NCBI GenBank assembly: GCA_003963075.1
Contig: RXJV01000019.1
Location: 27,122-91,121 of the forward strand
Origin: Burkholderiales bacterium
GTDB taxonomy: Bacteria > Pseudomonadota > Gammaproteobacteria > Burkholderiales > Burkholderiaceae_C
Reading direction: 5' to 3'
Length of the DNA stretch: 64,000 nucleotides
The notes beneath the pieces are model-generated. The model worked only from the letters and a program-made list of their open reading frames with translations, had not been told where the DNA came from and did no database searches. A program made the position numbers and the translations under genes. Shown here piece after piece: positions 1-8,102 of the stretch (position 1 is its first letter; each line of letters begins with the position of its first letter).

Positions 1-2
1 AC

Positions 3-3000
3 AACAACCTGCACTACTGCGAGACGATCGCGGCGACCAACCCGTGCGTGACAGCCGAGACGTGGACGATGACCAGCGAGGGCCCGCGCCAGGTGCGCGA
101 GCTGATCGGCCGGCCCTTCCAGGCCATCGTCGACGGCAAGGCGTATGCAACCGAGTCGCAGGGATTCTTCGTCACGGGCGTGAAGCCCGTGCTGAGGCTC
201 AGCACCCGGGAGGGTCATGCGCTGAGGCTGACCGGCGACCACCCGGTGCGCCGCGTGACGCGCAAGACGCGCTACCTCGTCGAGGCGGAGTGGACGGCTG
301 CCGCCGCGGTGAAGCCGGGCGACGAGTTGATGCTGCACGATCACCGCGCGTTGCAGGGCTGGGACGGCCCGCACAGCGAGGCCGAGGGCTACCTGCTGGG
401 GCTGCTGATCGGGGATGGCACGCTGAAGGCCGACAAGGCCGTGCTGTCCGTCTGGGCGCCGGAGCTGAAGGCCGTCGGCAGCGATGTCGAACATCGACCG
501 GCCAGCGTCGACAGCGTCATGCGGGCGGCCGAGACCGCGCTGCGCACTGCCATTGCCAGCCGGGCGGATTTCCAGGGGTGGCAGCGGCCGATTGCCGGGC
601 GCGGTGAGGTCCGGCTCGCCTCGGCGGGCCTGCGCGATCTCGCGGGCCGCTTCGGCGCGTTGCCGGGCCACAAGCGCATCACGCCGGCGATGGAGGCCAC
701 ATCGTCCGATTTCCATCGTGGCCTGCTGCGCGGGCTGTTCGATGCGGATGGCTCGGTGCAGGGCGCGCAGGACAAGGGCGTCAGCGTGCGGCTGACCCAG
801 GCGGATGTGGAGCAGCTGCAGGCCGTGCAGCGCATGCTGGCGCGGCTGGGCATCGCGTCGACGATCTACCGCCACCGCCATCCCGCCGGCCTGCAGCGCC
901 TGCCCGACGGCCGCGGTGGCGCGCGTGACTACGAGCGCCGCGTGGTGCATGAGCTGGTCATCAGCGGCGACAACCTGCGCCGCTATGCCGACTTGATCGG
1001 CTTCGAGGACAGTGCCAAACAGTCGCGCCTGGAGCAGGCGCTGCTGTCTTACCGCCGAGAGTTGAACCGCGAGCGGTTTATCGCCACGGTCGACGCGGTC
1101 GAGCCGGACGGTCTCGAAACGGTCTATGACGTGACGGTCGAACACGTCCATGCCTTCGATGCGAACGGGCTGTATGTTCACAACTGCGCCGAGCAACCCC
1201 TGCCGCCCTACGGCTGCTGCTGCCTCGGCTCCATCGACCTGACGCGCTTTGTGCGCGAGCCCTTCAGCGCCCAGCCGGTGTTCGACGAGGCCGGCTTTGC
1301 CGAGGTGGTGGCCGTGGCCACGCGCATGCTCGACAACGTGCTGGACGTGACGCCCTGGCCGCTGCCCGCGCAGGCCCAGGAGGCCGCCAACAAGCGCCGC
1401 GTGGGCCTGGGCTTCACCGGCCTGGGTGATGCGCTGGTGATGCTCAACCTCCGCTACGACACGCCGGCCGCGCGCACCATGGCCAGCCGCATCAGCGAGA
1501 TCATGCGTGACGCCGCCTATGCCGCCAGCAGCGACCTGGCCGCCGAGCGCGGCAGCTTTCCGCTGTTCAATGCCGACCTCTACCTCTCCGGCGGCAGCTT
1601 CGCGTCGCGCCTGCCGCAGGCGCTGAAGGACAAGATCCGCGCCCAGGGCCTGCGCAACTCCCACCTGCTGTCCATCGCGCCCACCGGCACCATCAGCCTG
1701 GCCTTTGCCGACAACGCGAGCAATGGCATCGAGCCTGCCTTCTCCTGGGCCTACACGCGCAAGAAGCGTCTGTCGCAGGCCGAGGGCGGTGGCTTCAAGG
1801 AGTACCAGGTCGAGGACCATGCCTGGCGCCTGTACCGCCACCTGTTCGGCGCGGACGCGCCGCTGTCCGAGGCCTTCGTCACCGCGCTGGAGCTCAGCGC
1901 GGCCGACCATGCCGCCATGGTCGCGGCCGTGGCGCCTTACATCGACACGTCGATCAGCAAGACGGTCAACGTGCCGGCCGACTACCCCTACGAGGACTTC
2001 CAGGACCTCTACGTGCAGGCCTGGCAGAGCAAGCTCAAGGGCCTGGCCACCTACCGGCCCAACAGCGTGCTCGGCTCGGTGCTGTCCGTCACGCCCGAGG
2101 TCAAACAGCCCGAGCCGCTGAAGCCCGACCTCGACGGCACCAACCAGCGCCTCAAGCTCGAACGGCTGCCGAACGCGGTCGTCGCGTCGCTGCGCTGGCC
2201 CGGCCGGCCGGAGATGCCCGGCGGCAACCCGGCCTGGAGCTATCTGATCCAGCATCCGCATGGCGACTTCGCGCTCTTCATCGGCGAACTGCCGCTGGAC
2301 GGCCCGGACGGCGGGCTGTTCGGCCGTAACCTGCCGTTCGAGGTGTGGGTCAACGGCGCCGAGCAGCCGCGCGGGCTGTCGGCCCTGGCCAAGACGCTCT
2401 CCACCGACCTGCGCACCAACGACGCCTCGTGGCTGCGCCTCAAGCTCGACGCGCTGGCCACCGTGGCCGAGGAGCGCGCCTTCGAGATGCCGATGCCGCC
2501 GAGCGGCGAGAAGCGGCTCTTCCCTGGCGTCGTCGCGGCGACGGCGGCCGTCATCCGCTGGCGCTGCGAGCAGCTCGGCGCGCTGGCCGAGGGCGGGCCG
2601 ACGCCGGTGGTCGACGCGATGTTCAGCCGCAGCGAACCGCGCACCGGCGTGAACGGCACGCTGGCCTGGGCGGTGGACGTGGACAACCCGGCCACCAACG
2701 AGCAGTTCACGCTGACGCTCAAGGAGGTGATGCTGCCCACGCCCGACGGTGGCACGGTGACGCGGCCCTGCGCCATGGGTTTCTCCGGCAACTACCCCAA
2801 GGCGCTCGACGGCCTGGCGCGCCTGCTGTCGCTCGACATGCGCGTCATGGACCCCGGCTGGATCGCGATGAAGCTGCGCAAGCTGCTCAACGTCGGCGAG
2901 CCGCTGGGCCATTTCATGGCGCCGGTGCCCAGCTTGAGCGGCGAGCGCCGCCAGCAGATCTGGCCGTCCACCGTGGCCTACGTGGCGCGGCTGGTGATCC

Positions 3001-3215
3001 ACCGCTACGCCATGCTGGGCATCCTCGACGAGGCCGGCCAGCCGCTGAGCGACATGGGCCTGCTGCAGACCCCGGCGCCGAAGCTCGCGGCCGCGCCGGG
3101 TGCGCTGCAGGTGCAGGCCGGCAAGCCCTGCCCGGAGTGCGGCAACGCGACCATGATCCACAAGGACGGCTGCGATTTCTGCACCGCCTGCGGCTACGTG
3201 GGGCAGTGCGGCTGA
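3..3215 (+). CDS. nrdJ: Adenosylcobalamin-dependent (class II) ribonucleotide reductase, 3' part, intein-containing
   Basis: Reduces ribonucleotides to deoxyribonucleotides using a cobalamin-derived thiyl radical, so it works with or without oxygen. The gene enters from outside the window: 14 N-extein residues (positions 3-44, ending TNP), then an intein (45-1184), then 676 C-extein residues. The extein junction rebuilds the family motif N-P-C-A-E followed by QPLPPYG, the N-x-C-x-E radical site. Downstream are the barrel motifs (NSHLLSIAPTGTISL, positions ~1657-1695; ATYRPNSVLGS, ~2047-2079), TSCPD-like repeats in the C-terminal half, and a final C-x2-C...C-x2-C zinc-ribbon (CPEC, CTAC) ending at the TGA at 3213. 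It faces bchD tail to tail and does not belong to the photosynthesis operons. Family assignment is secure; symbol nrdJ follows common usage. Confidence 0.93.
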   Translation, partial: NNLHYCETIAATNPCVTAETWTMTSEGPRQVRELIGRPFQAIVDGKAYATESQGFFVTGVKPVLRLSTREGHALRLTGDHPVRRVTRKTRYLVEAEWTAAAAVKPGDELMLHDHRALQGWDGPHSEAEGYLLGLLIGDGTLKADKAVLSVWAPELKAVGSDVEHRPASVDSVMRAAETALRTAIASRADFQGWQRPIAGRGEVRLASAGLRDLAGRFGALPGHKRITPAMEATSSDFHRGLLRGLFDADGSVQGAQDKGVSVRLTQADVEQLQAVQRMLARLGIASTIYRHRHPAGLQRLPDGRGGARDYERRVVHELVISGDNLRRYADLIGFEDSAKQSRLEQALLSYRRELNRERFIATVDAVEPDGLETVYDVTVEHVHAFDANGLYVHNCAEQPLPPYGCCCLGSIDLTRFVREPFSAQPVFDEAGFAEVVAVATRMLDNVLDVTPWPLPAQAQEAANKRRVGLGFTGLGDALVMLNLRYDTPAARTMASRISEIMRDAAYAASSDLAAERGSFPLFNADLYLSGGSFASRLPQALKDKIRAQGLRNSHLLSIAPTGTISLAFADNASNGIEPAFSWAYTRKKRLSQAEGGGFKEYQVEDHAWRLYRHLFGADAPLSEAFVTALELSAADHAAMVAAVAPYIDTSISKTVNVPADYPYEDFQDLYVQAWQSKLKGLATYRPNSVLGSVLSVTPEVKQPEPLKPDLDGTNQRLKLERLPNAVVASLRWPGRPEMPGGNPAWSYLIQHPHGDFALFIGELPLDGPDGGLFGRNLPFEVWVNGAEQPRGLSALAKTLSTDLRTNDASWLRLKLDALATVAEERAFEMPMPPSGEKRLFPGVVAATAAVIRWRCEQLGALAEGGPTPVVDAMFSRSEPRTGVNGTLAWAVDVDNPATNEQFTLTLKEVMLPTPDGGTVTRPCAMGFSGNYPKALDGLARLLSLDMRVMDPGWIAMKLRKLLNVGEPLGHFMAPVPSLSGERRQQIWPSTVAYVARLVIHRYAMLGILDEAGQPLSDMGLLQTPAPKLAAAPGALQVQAGKPCPECGNATMIHKDGCDFCTACGYVGQCG
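45..1184 (+). mobile_element. Intein with LAGLIDADG homing endonuclease inside nrdJ
   Basis: A 380-residue in-frame protein intron. It begins with Cys (codon 45-47) and ends with His-Asn (1179-1184), followed by Cys +1 of the C-extein, the standard splice residues. A block-B TxxH motif (LTGDHPVRR, about intein residues 62-70) and a C-terminal block ending LYVHN are visible. Two dodecapeptide endonuclease motifs are present: LLGLLIGDG (about residue 117) and LLRGLFDADG (about residue 227), each with the acidic metal-binding residue intact. The endonuclease therefore looks active rather than degenerate. Insertion is directly before the catalytic cysteine of the host enzyme, so the reductase is inactive until splicing. 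Confidence 0.93.
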
Positions 3216-3392
3216 CGGCGCTGTGGCCAGTCCGGCCCGGTGTTGTGGGCCAGGCGTTTGGTGAAGAGCGGGCACCGCAGCCCCGGCCGGCGGACCGGCG
3301 GGCTAAGCGCCAAGCTCAAGGCCCTGCAACGATGTGGCCGGGCTTCTGCCGGCGATCCGTCGGTCGAATCGACCGCGCCGCGTCACCGCCGT
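3216..3392. other. Convergent intergenic region nrdJ / bchD
   Basis: 177 bp between two converging genes. It is GC-rich with several short self-complementary stretches (for example around 3285-3305), but I see no hairpin followed by a T-run, so I do not call a terminator. Confidence 0.4.
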
Positions 3393-5120
3393 TCAGAACA
3401 CAGCCGCGACCACCCGGTGGACTTCCGATGCCTGGGCATGAGGCAAGGGCACATAGCGTGCCCCCATCGTCTGCGCCAGCAGCATGGCAGCAGGTTCCGG
3501 GCTGGACGAGGTGTCGATGAGCAGGGTTTGCAACGACGCAGCGCACAGGCGACGTGCCATGTCGAGCGCATCCTGTGCAGCCCTTGCGCGGCCCGGTGTG
3601 CCGTCGCGGGCGATGTTGGCACGGGCGTCGGTCAGAAAGATCAGCACCGCCCGGCCGCCGTCGCGGGCCTGCACGCTCTGACCCAGCAGCCAGGCCGCCT
3701 CCAGCCCGGCGGCCAGCGGGGTGCCGCCGCCGCCGGGCAGGCCGGCCAGCGAGCGACGTGCGCGCGCCAGCGAGCGGGTGGGCGGCAGCAGCAACTCGGC
3801 ATCGGTGCCGCGGAAGGCAATCAGCGCGACGCGGTCACGCCGCACATAGCAGTCGGCCAGCAGCAGCTCCACCGCGCCCTTGGCCTCGGCCAGCCGGTGC
3901 AGGGCCTGGGAACCGGAGGCGTCCACGACGAAGACGGCGGTGGTGGCCTCGGGGCGGCGGAAGCGCTTCAGGTGGAAGTCCTCCTTGCGCAGCAGCAGCC
4001 GGGTGGGCGCATCGGGCAGGCCGCGTTGCTCGCGCTCGCGGCTGCGCAGCCGCTGCCAGGGGATGGCGGCGCGTAGCGTCGCGAGCAGGTCCAGCCGCTG
4101 GCCGGCACGCAACGCGCCGCGGCGCGGCGACAGCGGACGGCCGCTCTGCGCCGGGCGGGCCGAGGCAACGCGCCGGCCGCTGCCGCCGCTGCTGCTGCGC
4201 GGTGTGCCGCCGGCCAGGCTTTCGAGCAGGCCGGGCGGGATCGCGGCTTGCGCGGCGGCGAGGGTCCGGTCCTGCAGTTCGCTCACGTCGGCGGAGGTGG
4301 CATCGACCGGGGGCGGGTCTTGTGCGGCGGACGGGTCGGGCGGCGCGGGTGACGCACTGGACTCGCGTGGTTCGGGCGGTTCGGGCGGCGCCGGCAGAGC
4401 GCGGGCGCGCGGCGCGAGCACGAGGCGGGCTGCGAGTTCGGCATCGGCCTGCATGACTTTGCTGCGCCCAGCCAACGCCGCTGATGCACGGGCGGCGCAG
4501 CAGGCCTGCCAGGCACTGCGCATCGACGCGATGCCCAAGGCCGCCGCCGTGGCGCACAGGGCCTGCGCCGTGGCGTCGTCACAGCACACGGTGTCGAGCC
4601 GGGCGCGGGCGGTGGCGATTGCGGTCAGGCCAGGCCAGGGCTCGACCGTTTCGACCGTTTCAACTGCCACCGCGACGATCAGGCCCAGCCTCTCCTTCAG
4701 CGAGGCTGGGATTGCCTCGTCGGCCTCGACGCCTTCGTCCAGCGCCACAAGGCTGAGGCGCGCCTGCCGGTCATCCAGCGCGGCGGCCAGCCGGGCGGCG
4801 AGCTGGGCATCGGCACGCTCCGCCATCGGCAGCAGCAGCATGCCGCCGGCGGCTTGGGCCAGCAGACCGGGCTGCTGCACCGGGCGGCCAGTGGCCAGGC
4901 TGGCGCCGAGGTCCAGGCCGCCGAGCAGGCGGTCGTCGTCCACCTGCAGCGGCACGCGGCGCCACGGGGTGCCGGCGGGCAGGGCCGCGCGCAGGCCGGC
5001 CAGCAGGGCATCCCGCGCCGGGCTGGGGCCGCCGCGCAGGCACAGGCCGCCGAGGCCGACCGGGTCGACCGCCAGCAGGGCCGCGGCCTGCCAGGCCGGC
5101 GGCCGCGCCGTCAGGTCCAT
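3393..5120 (-). CDS. bchD: Magnesium chelatase subunit D
   Basis: With BchI it forms the AAA+ motor that drives Mg2+ insertion into protoporphyrin IX by BchH, the first committed step to bacteriochlorophyll. 575 residues, usual for the family. The N-terminal ~200 residues are AAA+-like but lack a canonical Walker A, as expected of D subunits. A Pro/Glu/Ser-rich acidic linker follows (about residues 245-285), then a C-terminal von Willebrand A domain with the MIDAS motif VVDASGSQA (D-x-S-x-S). The ATG at 5120 overlaps the end of bchI by 10 bp, implying translational coupling. It is the last gene of the minus-strand bch operon. Confidence 0.95.
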   Translation of the reverse strand: MDLTARPPAWQAAALLAVDPVGLGGLCLRGGPSPARDALLAGLRAALPAGTPWRRVPLQVDDDRLLGGLDLGASLATGRPVQQPGLLAQAAGGMLLLPMAERADAQLAARLAAALDDRQARLSLVALDEGVEADEAIPASLKERLGLIVAVAVETVETVEPWPGLTAIATARARLDTVCCDDATAQALCATAAALGIASMRSAWQACCAARASAALAGRSKVMQADAELAARLVLAPRARALPAPPEPPEPRESSASPAPPDPSAAQDPPPVDATSADVSELQDRTLAAAQAAIPPGLLESLAGGTPRSSSGGSGRRVASARPAQSGRPLSPRRGALRAGQRLDLLATLRAAIPWQRLRSREREQRGLPDAPTRLLLRKEDFHLKRFRRPEATTAVFVVDASGSQALHRLAEAKGAVELLLADCYVRRDRVALIAFRGTDAELLLPPTRSLARARRSLAGLPGGGGTPLAAGLEAAWLLGQSVQARDGGRAVLIFLTDARANIARDGTPGRARAAQDALDMARRLCAASLQTLLIDTSSSPEPAAMLLAQTMGARYVPLPHAQASEVHRVVAAVF

Positions 5121-6178
5121 AGCTCGGCGACCGCGCGCTCGATGCGTTCGCCGGAGGCGGTGTCGTCCAGCGGGTTGCGGCGCAGCCGGTGGCGCAGCGC
5201 GGACACGGCCACCTCGCGCAGGTGGGTCAGCGTCACCTCGTCGGCGCCGTCGAGCGCGGCGAGCGCGCGGGCAGCGCGCATCAGCGTGAGCTCGCCGCGC
5301 AGGCCGTCGCTGCCCACGGCCACGCAGAGCTCGGCGGCGCGCTGCAGCACCGCGTCGCCGACGGTCAGCGAAGGCAGGCGTTCACGGGCCTGCAGGATCT
5401 GGCGGCGCACCTTGGCATCGGCCTTGGCCCATTGCGCGCAGAAGCCGCTGGGGTCGCGCTCGTAGGCATCGCGGCGGCGCACCACCTCCACGCGGTCGGC
5501 GATGGCGCTGGGCGTGCGCACCTCGACGCTGAGGCCGAAACGGTCCTGCAGCTGCGGGCGCAGCTCGCCCTCCTCGGGGTTGCCGCTGCCGATCAGCACG
5601 AAGCGCGCGGGGTGGCGCAGGCTCAGGCCTTCGCGTTCGATCAGGTTTTCGCCGGACGCGGCGACGTCGATGAGCAGGTCGACCAGGTGGTCTTCCAGCA
5701 GGTTGACCTCGTCGATGTACAGAAAGCCGCGGTGGGCCTTGGCCAGCAGCCCGGGCTCGAAGACCTTGACGCCGTCGACCAGCGCGCGCTCCAGGTCCAG
5801 CGCGCCGAGCACCCGGTCCTCGCTGGCGCCGAGCGGCAGGTCCACCACCGGCACCGGCAGTTCCTCGGTGCGCACGCGCACGCCGGATTTGAGATGCAGG
5901 CAATCGTCGCAGCCGCCGCTGGCCTGCGGGTCGCAGTGGTAGCGGCAGCCCTGCACCGCGCGCATCTTGGGCAGCAGCGCGGCCAGGCCGCGCACGGCGG
6001 TGGACTTGCCGGTGCCGCGGTCGCCCAGCACGAGCAGGCCGCCAATGGCCGGCTCGACGGCGGCGATGAGGATGGCACGTTTCATCTCGTCCTGGCCGAC
6101 GAGGGCGGAGAAGGGATAGGGCAGGCTCATGAGGTCTGGCGGTGTGGCGTCGTCAGTGCGCGTCGTGTTCGCGGGCAT
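5111..6178 (-). CDS. bchI: Magnesium chelatase ATPase subunit I
   Basis: AAA+ ATPase that assembles with BchD into the motor of Mg chelatase. 355 residues from the first ATG. Walker A GDRGTGKST is at residues 52-60, Walker B LYIDEVNLLED follows, and SGNPEEGELRPQLQDRFG carries sensor 1 and the arginine finger. A Cys-rich insert typical of BchI (C-x-YHCDP...CDDC) is present. Two starts are possible: ATG 6178, overlapping the DUF3422 gene by 26 bp, or ATG 6130 (MSLPYPFSALVG), 22 bp after the DUF3422 stop and just before the conserved core. Neither has a clear Shine-Dalgarno sequence, so I keep the longer form with reservation. Confidence 0.95.
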   Translation of the reverse strand: MPANTTRTDDATPPDLMSLPYPFSALVGQDEMKRAILIAAVEPAIGGLLVLGDRGTGKSTAVRGLAALLPKMRAVQGCRYHCDPQASGGCDDCLHLKSGVRVRTEELPVPVVDLPLGASEDRVLGALDLERALVDGVKVFEPGLLAKAHRGFLYIDEVNLLEDHLVDLLIDVAASGENLIEREGLSLRHPARFVLIGSGNPEEGELRPQLQDRFGLSVEVRTPSAIADRVEVVRRRDAYERDPSGFCAQWAKADAKVRRQILQARERLPSLTVGDAVLQRAAELCVAVGSDGLRGELTLMRAARALAALDGADEVTLTHLREVAVSALRHRLRRNPLDDTASGERIERAVAELWT

Positions 6179-7451
6179 GCCGGCGGGCGCGCCGCACGGC
6201 GTTGAAGGCCAGCAGCGCCAGCACCGGCACGCTCAGGCCGACGAACAGGTCGACGTCGAGCCGCAGCCCCAGCGAGCGCCCGCCTTTGGCCAGGTAGCCG
6301 ACCACGCTGGCCATGTAGTAGACGATGGCTGCGATCGACAGGCCCTCGACCGTCTGCTGCAGCCTCAGCTGCAGCTTGGCGCGGCGGTCCATCGAGGCGA
6401 GCAGCGCCAGGTTCTGCTGCTCGCGGACGATGTCGACCCGCGTGGACAGCAGGTGGCTGGCCTGGGCCACGCGTTCGGATAGGTCGTGCATGCGCTGCGA
6501 CACCGTGGCGCAGGTGGCCACGGCCGGCGTGAAGCGGCGGCCCATGAACTCATCGAAGGTCTGCAGGCCGGTGAGCCGGCGCTCGCGCAGCTCGCCGATG
6601 CGGGTACGGACCAGCTCGGCATAGGCGCGGCAGGCGCCGAAGCGGAACTGGCTGGCCGCCAGGCCGCTTTCGATCTCGGCGGCCAGGCGGGTGAGCTCCT
6701 GCAGCAGCTCCTCGTCGCGCCCCGGCTCGCGGGCGCTGCCGGCGGCGATGCTGTCGGCCAGCGTCGCCAGCGAGCGCTCGATCGCGAGCAGCCGCGGCGA
6801 CAGCCGGCGCGCGACCGGGAAGGCCAACAGGGCCATCATCCGGTAGGCCTCGATCTCGAACAGCCGCTGCAGCATGCGGCCGGCCACCAGCGGCGTGAGG
6901 CCCTGGTCGATCAGCAGGAAGCGGCCGAAACCATCGGGGTGGGTCAGGAAGTCGGAATAGGCCAGCCCGGCGCCATCGCCCACCGCGCTGCCGACCACCA
7001 TGCGGTCGCCGAAGCACTGGCGCAGCAGCTCGCCCAGCGCGCGGCCCTCGGTCGGCGCGAGCAGCTCGGCATGGCCGGCGTAAACGGTCATGCCCGGCAC
7101 GCCGGCCAGCCAGGCCGCGGGCAGCTGGGCGGCGGCGGTGTCGACAAAGGGCTCGGGGCCAGCGGCAGCCACCAGCAGGGTGTAGCTGGAGAACTCGCCG
7201 TGCCGCTCCCATTTGAGCCGCAAGGCGCCGAGGGTGCCGCTCCAGTGCACCGCGTCGGCGGCCGGGGCCGGCAGGCCGTGCTGGCGGCACAGCCGGCCCA
7301 GATGGGCCAGTTCACGCTCGCGCTCGTCGGCATCGACGAGCACGGCCACATAGCTCGCGCGACCCGGTGCCGCCAGCGGTTCGGAGGGGCGGGCATGCAC
7401 CTCCATCGCCAGCGCGGGGCGCTCGGGCAGGTCAGCCGGCAACAGTCTCAT
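6153..7451 (-). CDS. DUF3422 family membrane-anchored protein
   Basis: 432-residue protein of the uncharacterised DUF3422 family. The soluble N-terminal part begins with a conserved-looking segment (EVHARPSEPL, residues 17-26). The central part is rich in Glu/Arg/Leu and probably helical. Two hydrophobic helices lie at the C-terminus (IAAIVYYMASVVGYL and LFVGLSVPVLALLAFNAV) followed by a basic tail, suggesting inner-membrane anchoring with the bulk in the cytoplasm. It sits between HiPIP and bchI and overlaps the start of bchI, so it is co-transcribed with bacteriochlorophyll genes. No enzymatic motif is visible and its role is unknown. Confidence 0.8.
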   Translation of the reverse strand: MRLLPADLPERPALAMEVHARPSEPLAAPGRASYVAVLVDADERERELAHLGRLCRQHGLPAPAADAVHWSGTLGALRLKWERHGEFSSYTLLVAAAGPEPFVDTAAAQLPAAWLAGVPGMTVYAGHAELLAPTEGRALGELLRQCFGDRMVVGSAVGDGAGLAYSDFLTHPDGFGRFLLIDQGLTPLVAGRMLQRLFEIEAYRMMALLAFPVARRLSPRLLAIERSLATLADSIAAGSAREPGRDEELLQELTRLAAEIESGLAASQFRFGACRAYAELVRTRIGELRERRLTGLQTFDEFMGRRFTPAVATCATVSQRMHDLSERVAQASHLLSTRVDIVREQQNLALLASMDRRAKLQLRLQQTVEGLSIAAIVYYMASVVGYLAKGGRSLGLRLDVDLFVGLSVPVLALLAFNAVRRARRHAREHDAH

Positions 7452-7491
7452 GGGGTCGGGCCGGCTGAATCAGTGGGCAAGACGGCAGGCC

Positions 7492-7794
7492 TCAGGCTTT
7501 CTTCACATAGGCCGTGCACCAGCCCTTGGCCGAGACCTGCTTGCCCGCAAAGATCGGGCAGGGGCCTGCAGCGGCACCGGCCTTGCCCTGGAAAAGCGCG
7601 CAGTTGCCGCAGGCCGAGCCGGCCACGTACTTGGGCTGTTTGGCCTTGTCGATCTTGGAGGCATCGGCCTGGTAGCCGAGGGAGGTGGCGGTCGCGTCTT
7701 TCTCGTCGACCATCGGCTGTGACCTCGCGGTACCGGCGAGGAGACCGGCTCCGACGACGGGGAGGAGGCGGATGAACTGGCGACGGCTGTTCAT
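7492..7794 (-). CDS. High-potential iron-sulfur protein (HiPIP)
   Basis: Small periplasmic [4Fe-4S] carrier that in several purple bacteria, including Rubrivivax, reduces the tetraheme cytochrome of the reaction centre. 100-residue precursor. The N-terminus is a twin-arginine signal (NSRRQFIRLLP, then a hydrophobic stretch ending in an ARSQ-like cleavage site near residue 26), consistent with export after cluster insertion. Four cluster cysteines occur with family spacing: C-G-N-C, G-P-C-P and G-W-C. The ATG at 7794 overlaps the stop of the upstream small membrane gene as ATGA. Its place in a bacteriochlorophyll operon supports a role in cyclic electron flow with PufC. Confidence 0.93.
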   Translation of the reverse strand: MNSRRQFIRLLPVVGAGLLAGTARSQPMVDEKDATATSLGYQADASKIDKAKQPKYVAGSACGNCALFQGKAGAAAGPCPIFAGKQVSAKGWCTAYVKKA

Positions 7795-8102
7795 GGCAGG
7801 GGCCTTTCGGGTGTGCTGGCGTCGGGTGGCAGGAACACGACCGGTCGGCGCCAGCGGGCCCGCAGGTCGAACACATGGCTGAGCCCGGCCGCGGCCAGGC
7901 AGGCAGCGATCCAGGCCACGCCGGCGCCGCCCAGGCCGAGGCGCAGCGCCAGGGCCAGGCAGAAGCCGGCGAGCAGATTGGGCAGCAAACCAGCCGGTGC
8001 TGCACGCCCCCGGGCCAGAAGCCAGAGCAACTCGATCAGGCTGGCGGCCAGCACCAGCTCGCTGAGGCGCAGCGTGAGTGAGGCGTCGTCGCTGGCGAAC
8101 AT
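7791..8102 (-). CDS. Small hydrophobic protein between bchP and HiPIP
   Basis: 103-residue protein I do not recognise. It is strongly hydrophobic with about three possible membrane helices (LSELVLAASLIELLWLLA, LLPNLLAGFCLALALRLGL, GVAWIAACLAAAGLSHVF) and a Pro/Arg-rich tail. The start codon overlaps the bchP stop by one base (TGATG) and its stop overlaps the HiPIP start (ATGA). It is therefore translationally coupled on both sides, which argues strongly that it is expressed. Function unknown; an accessory role in pigment synthesis or electron transfer is only inference from position. Confidence 0.7.
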   Translation of the reverse strand: MFASDDASLTLRLSELVLAASLIELLWLLARGRAAPAGLLPNLLAGFCLALALRLGLGGAGVAWIAACLAAAGLSHVFDLRARWRRPVVFLPPDASTPERPLP

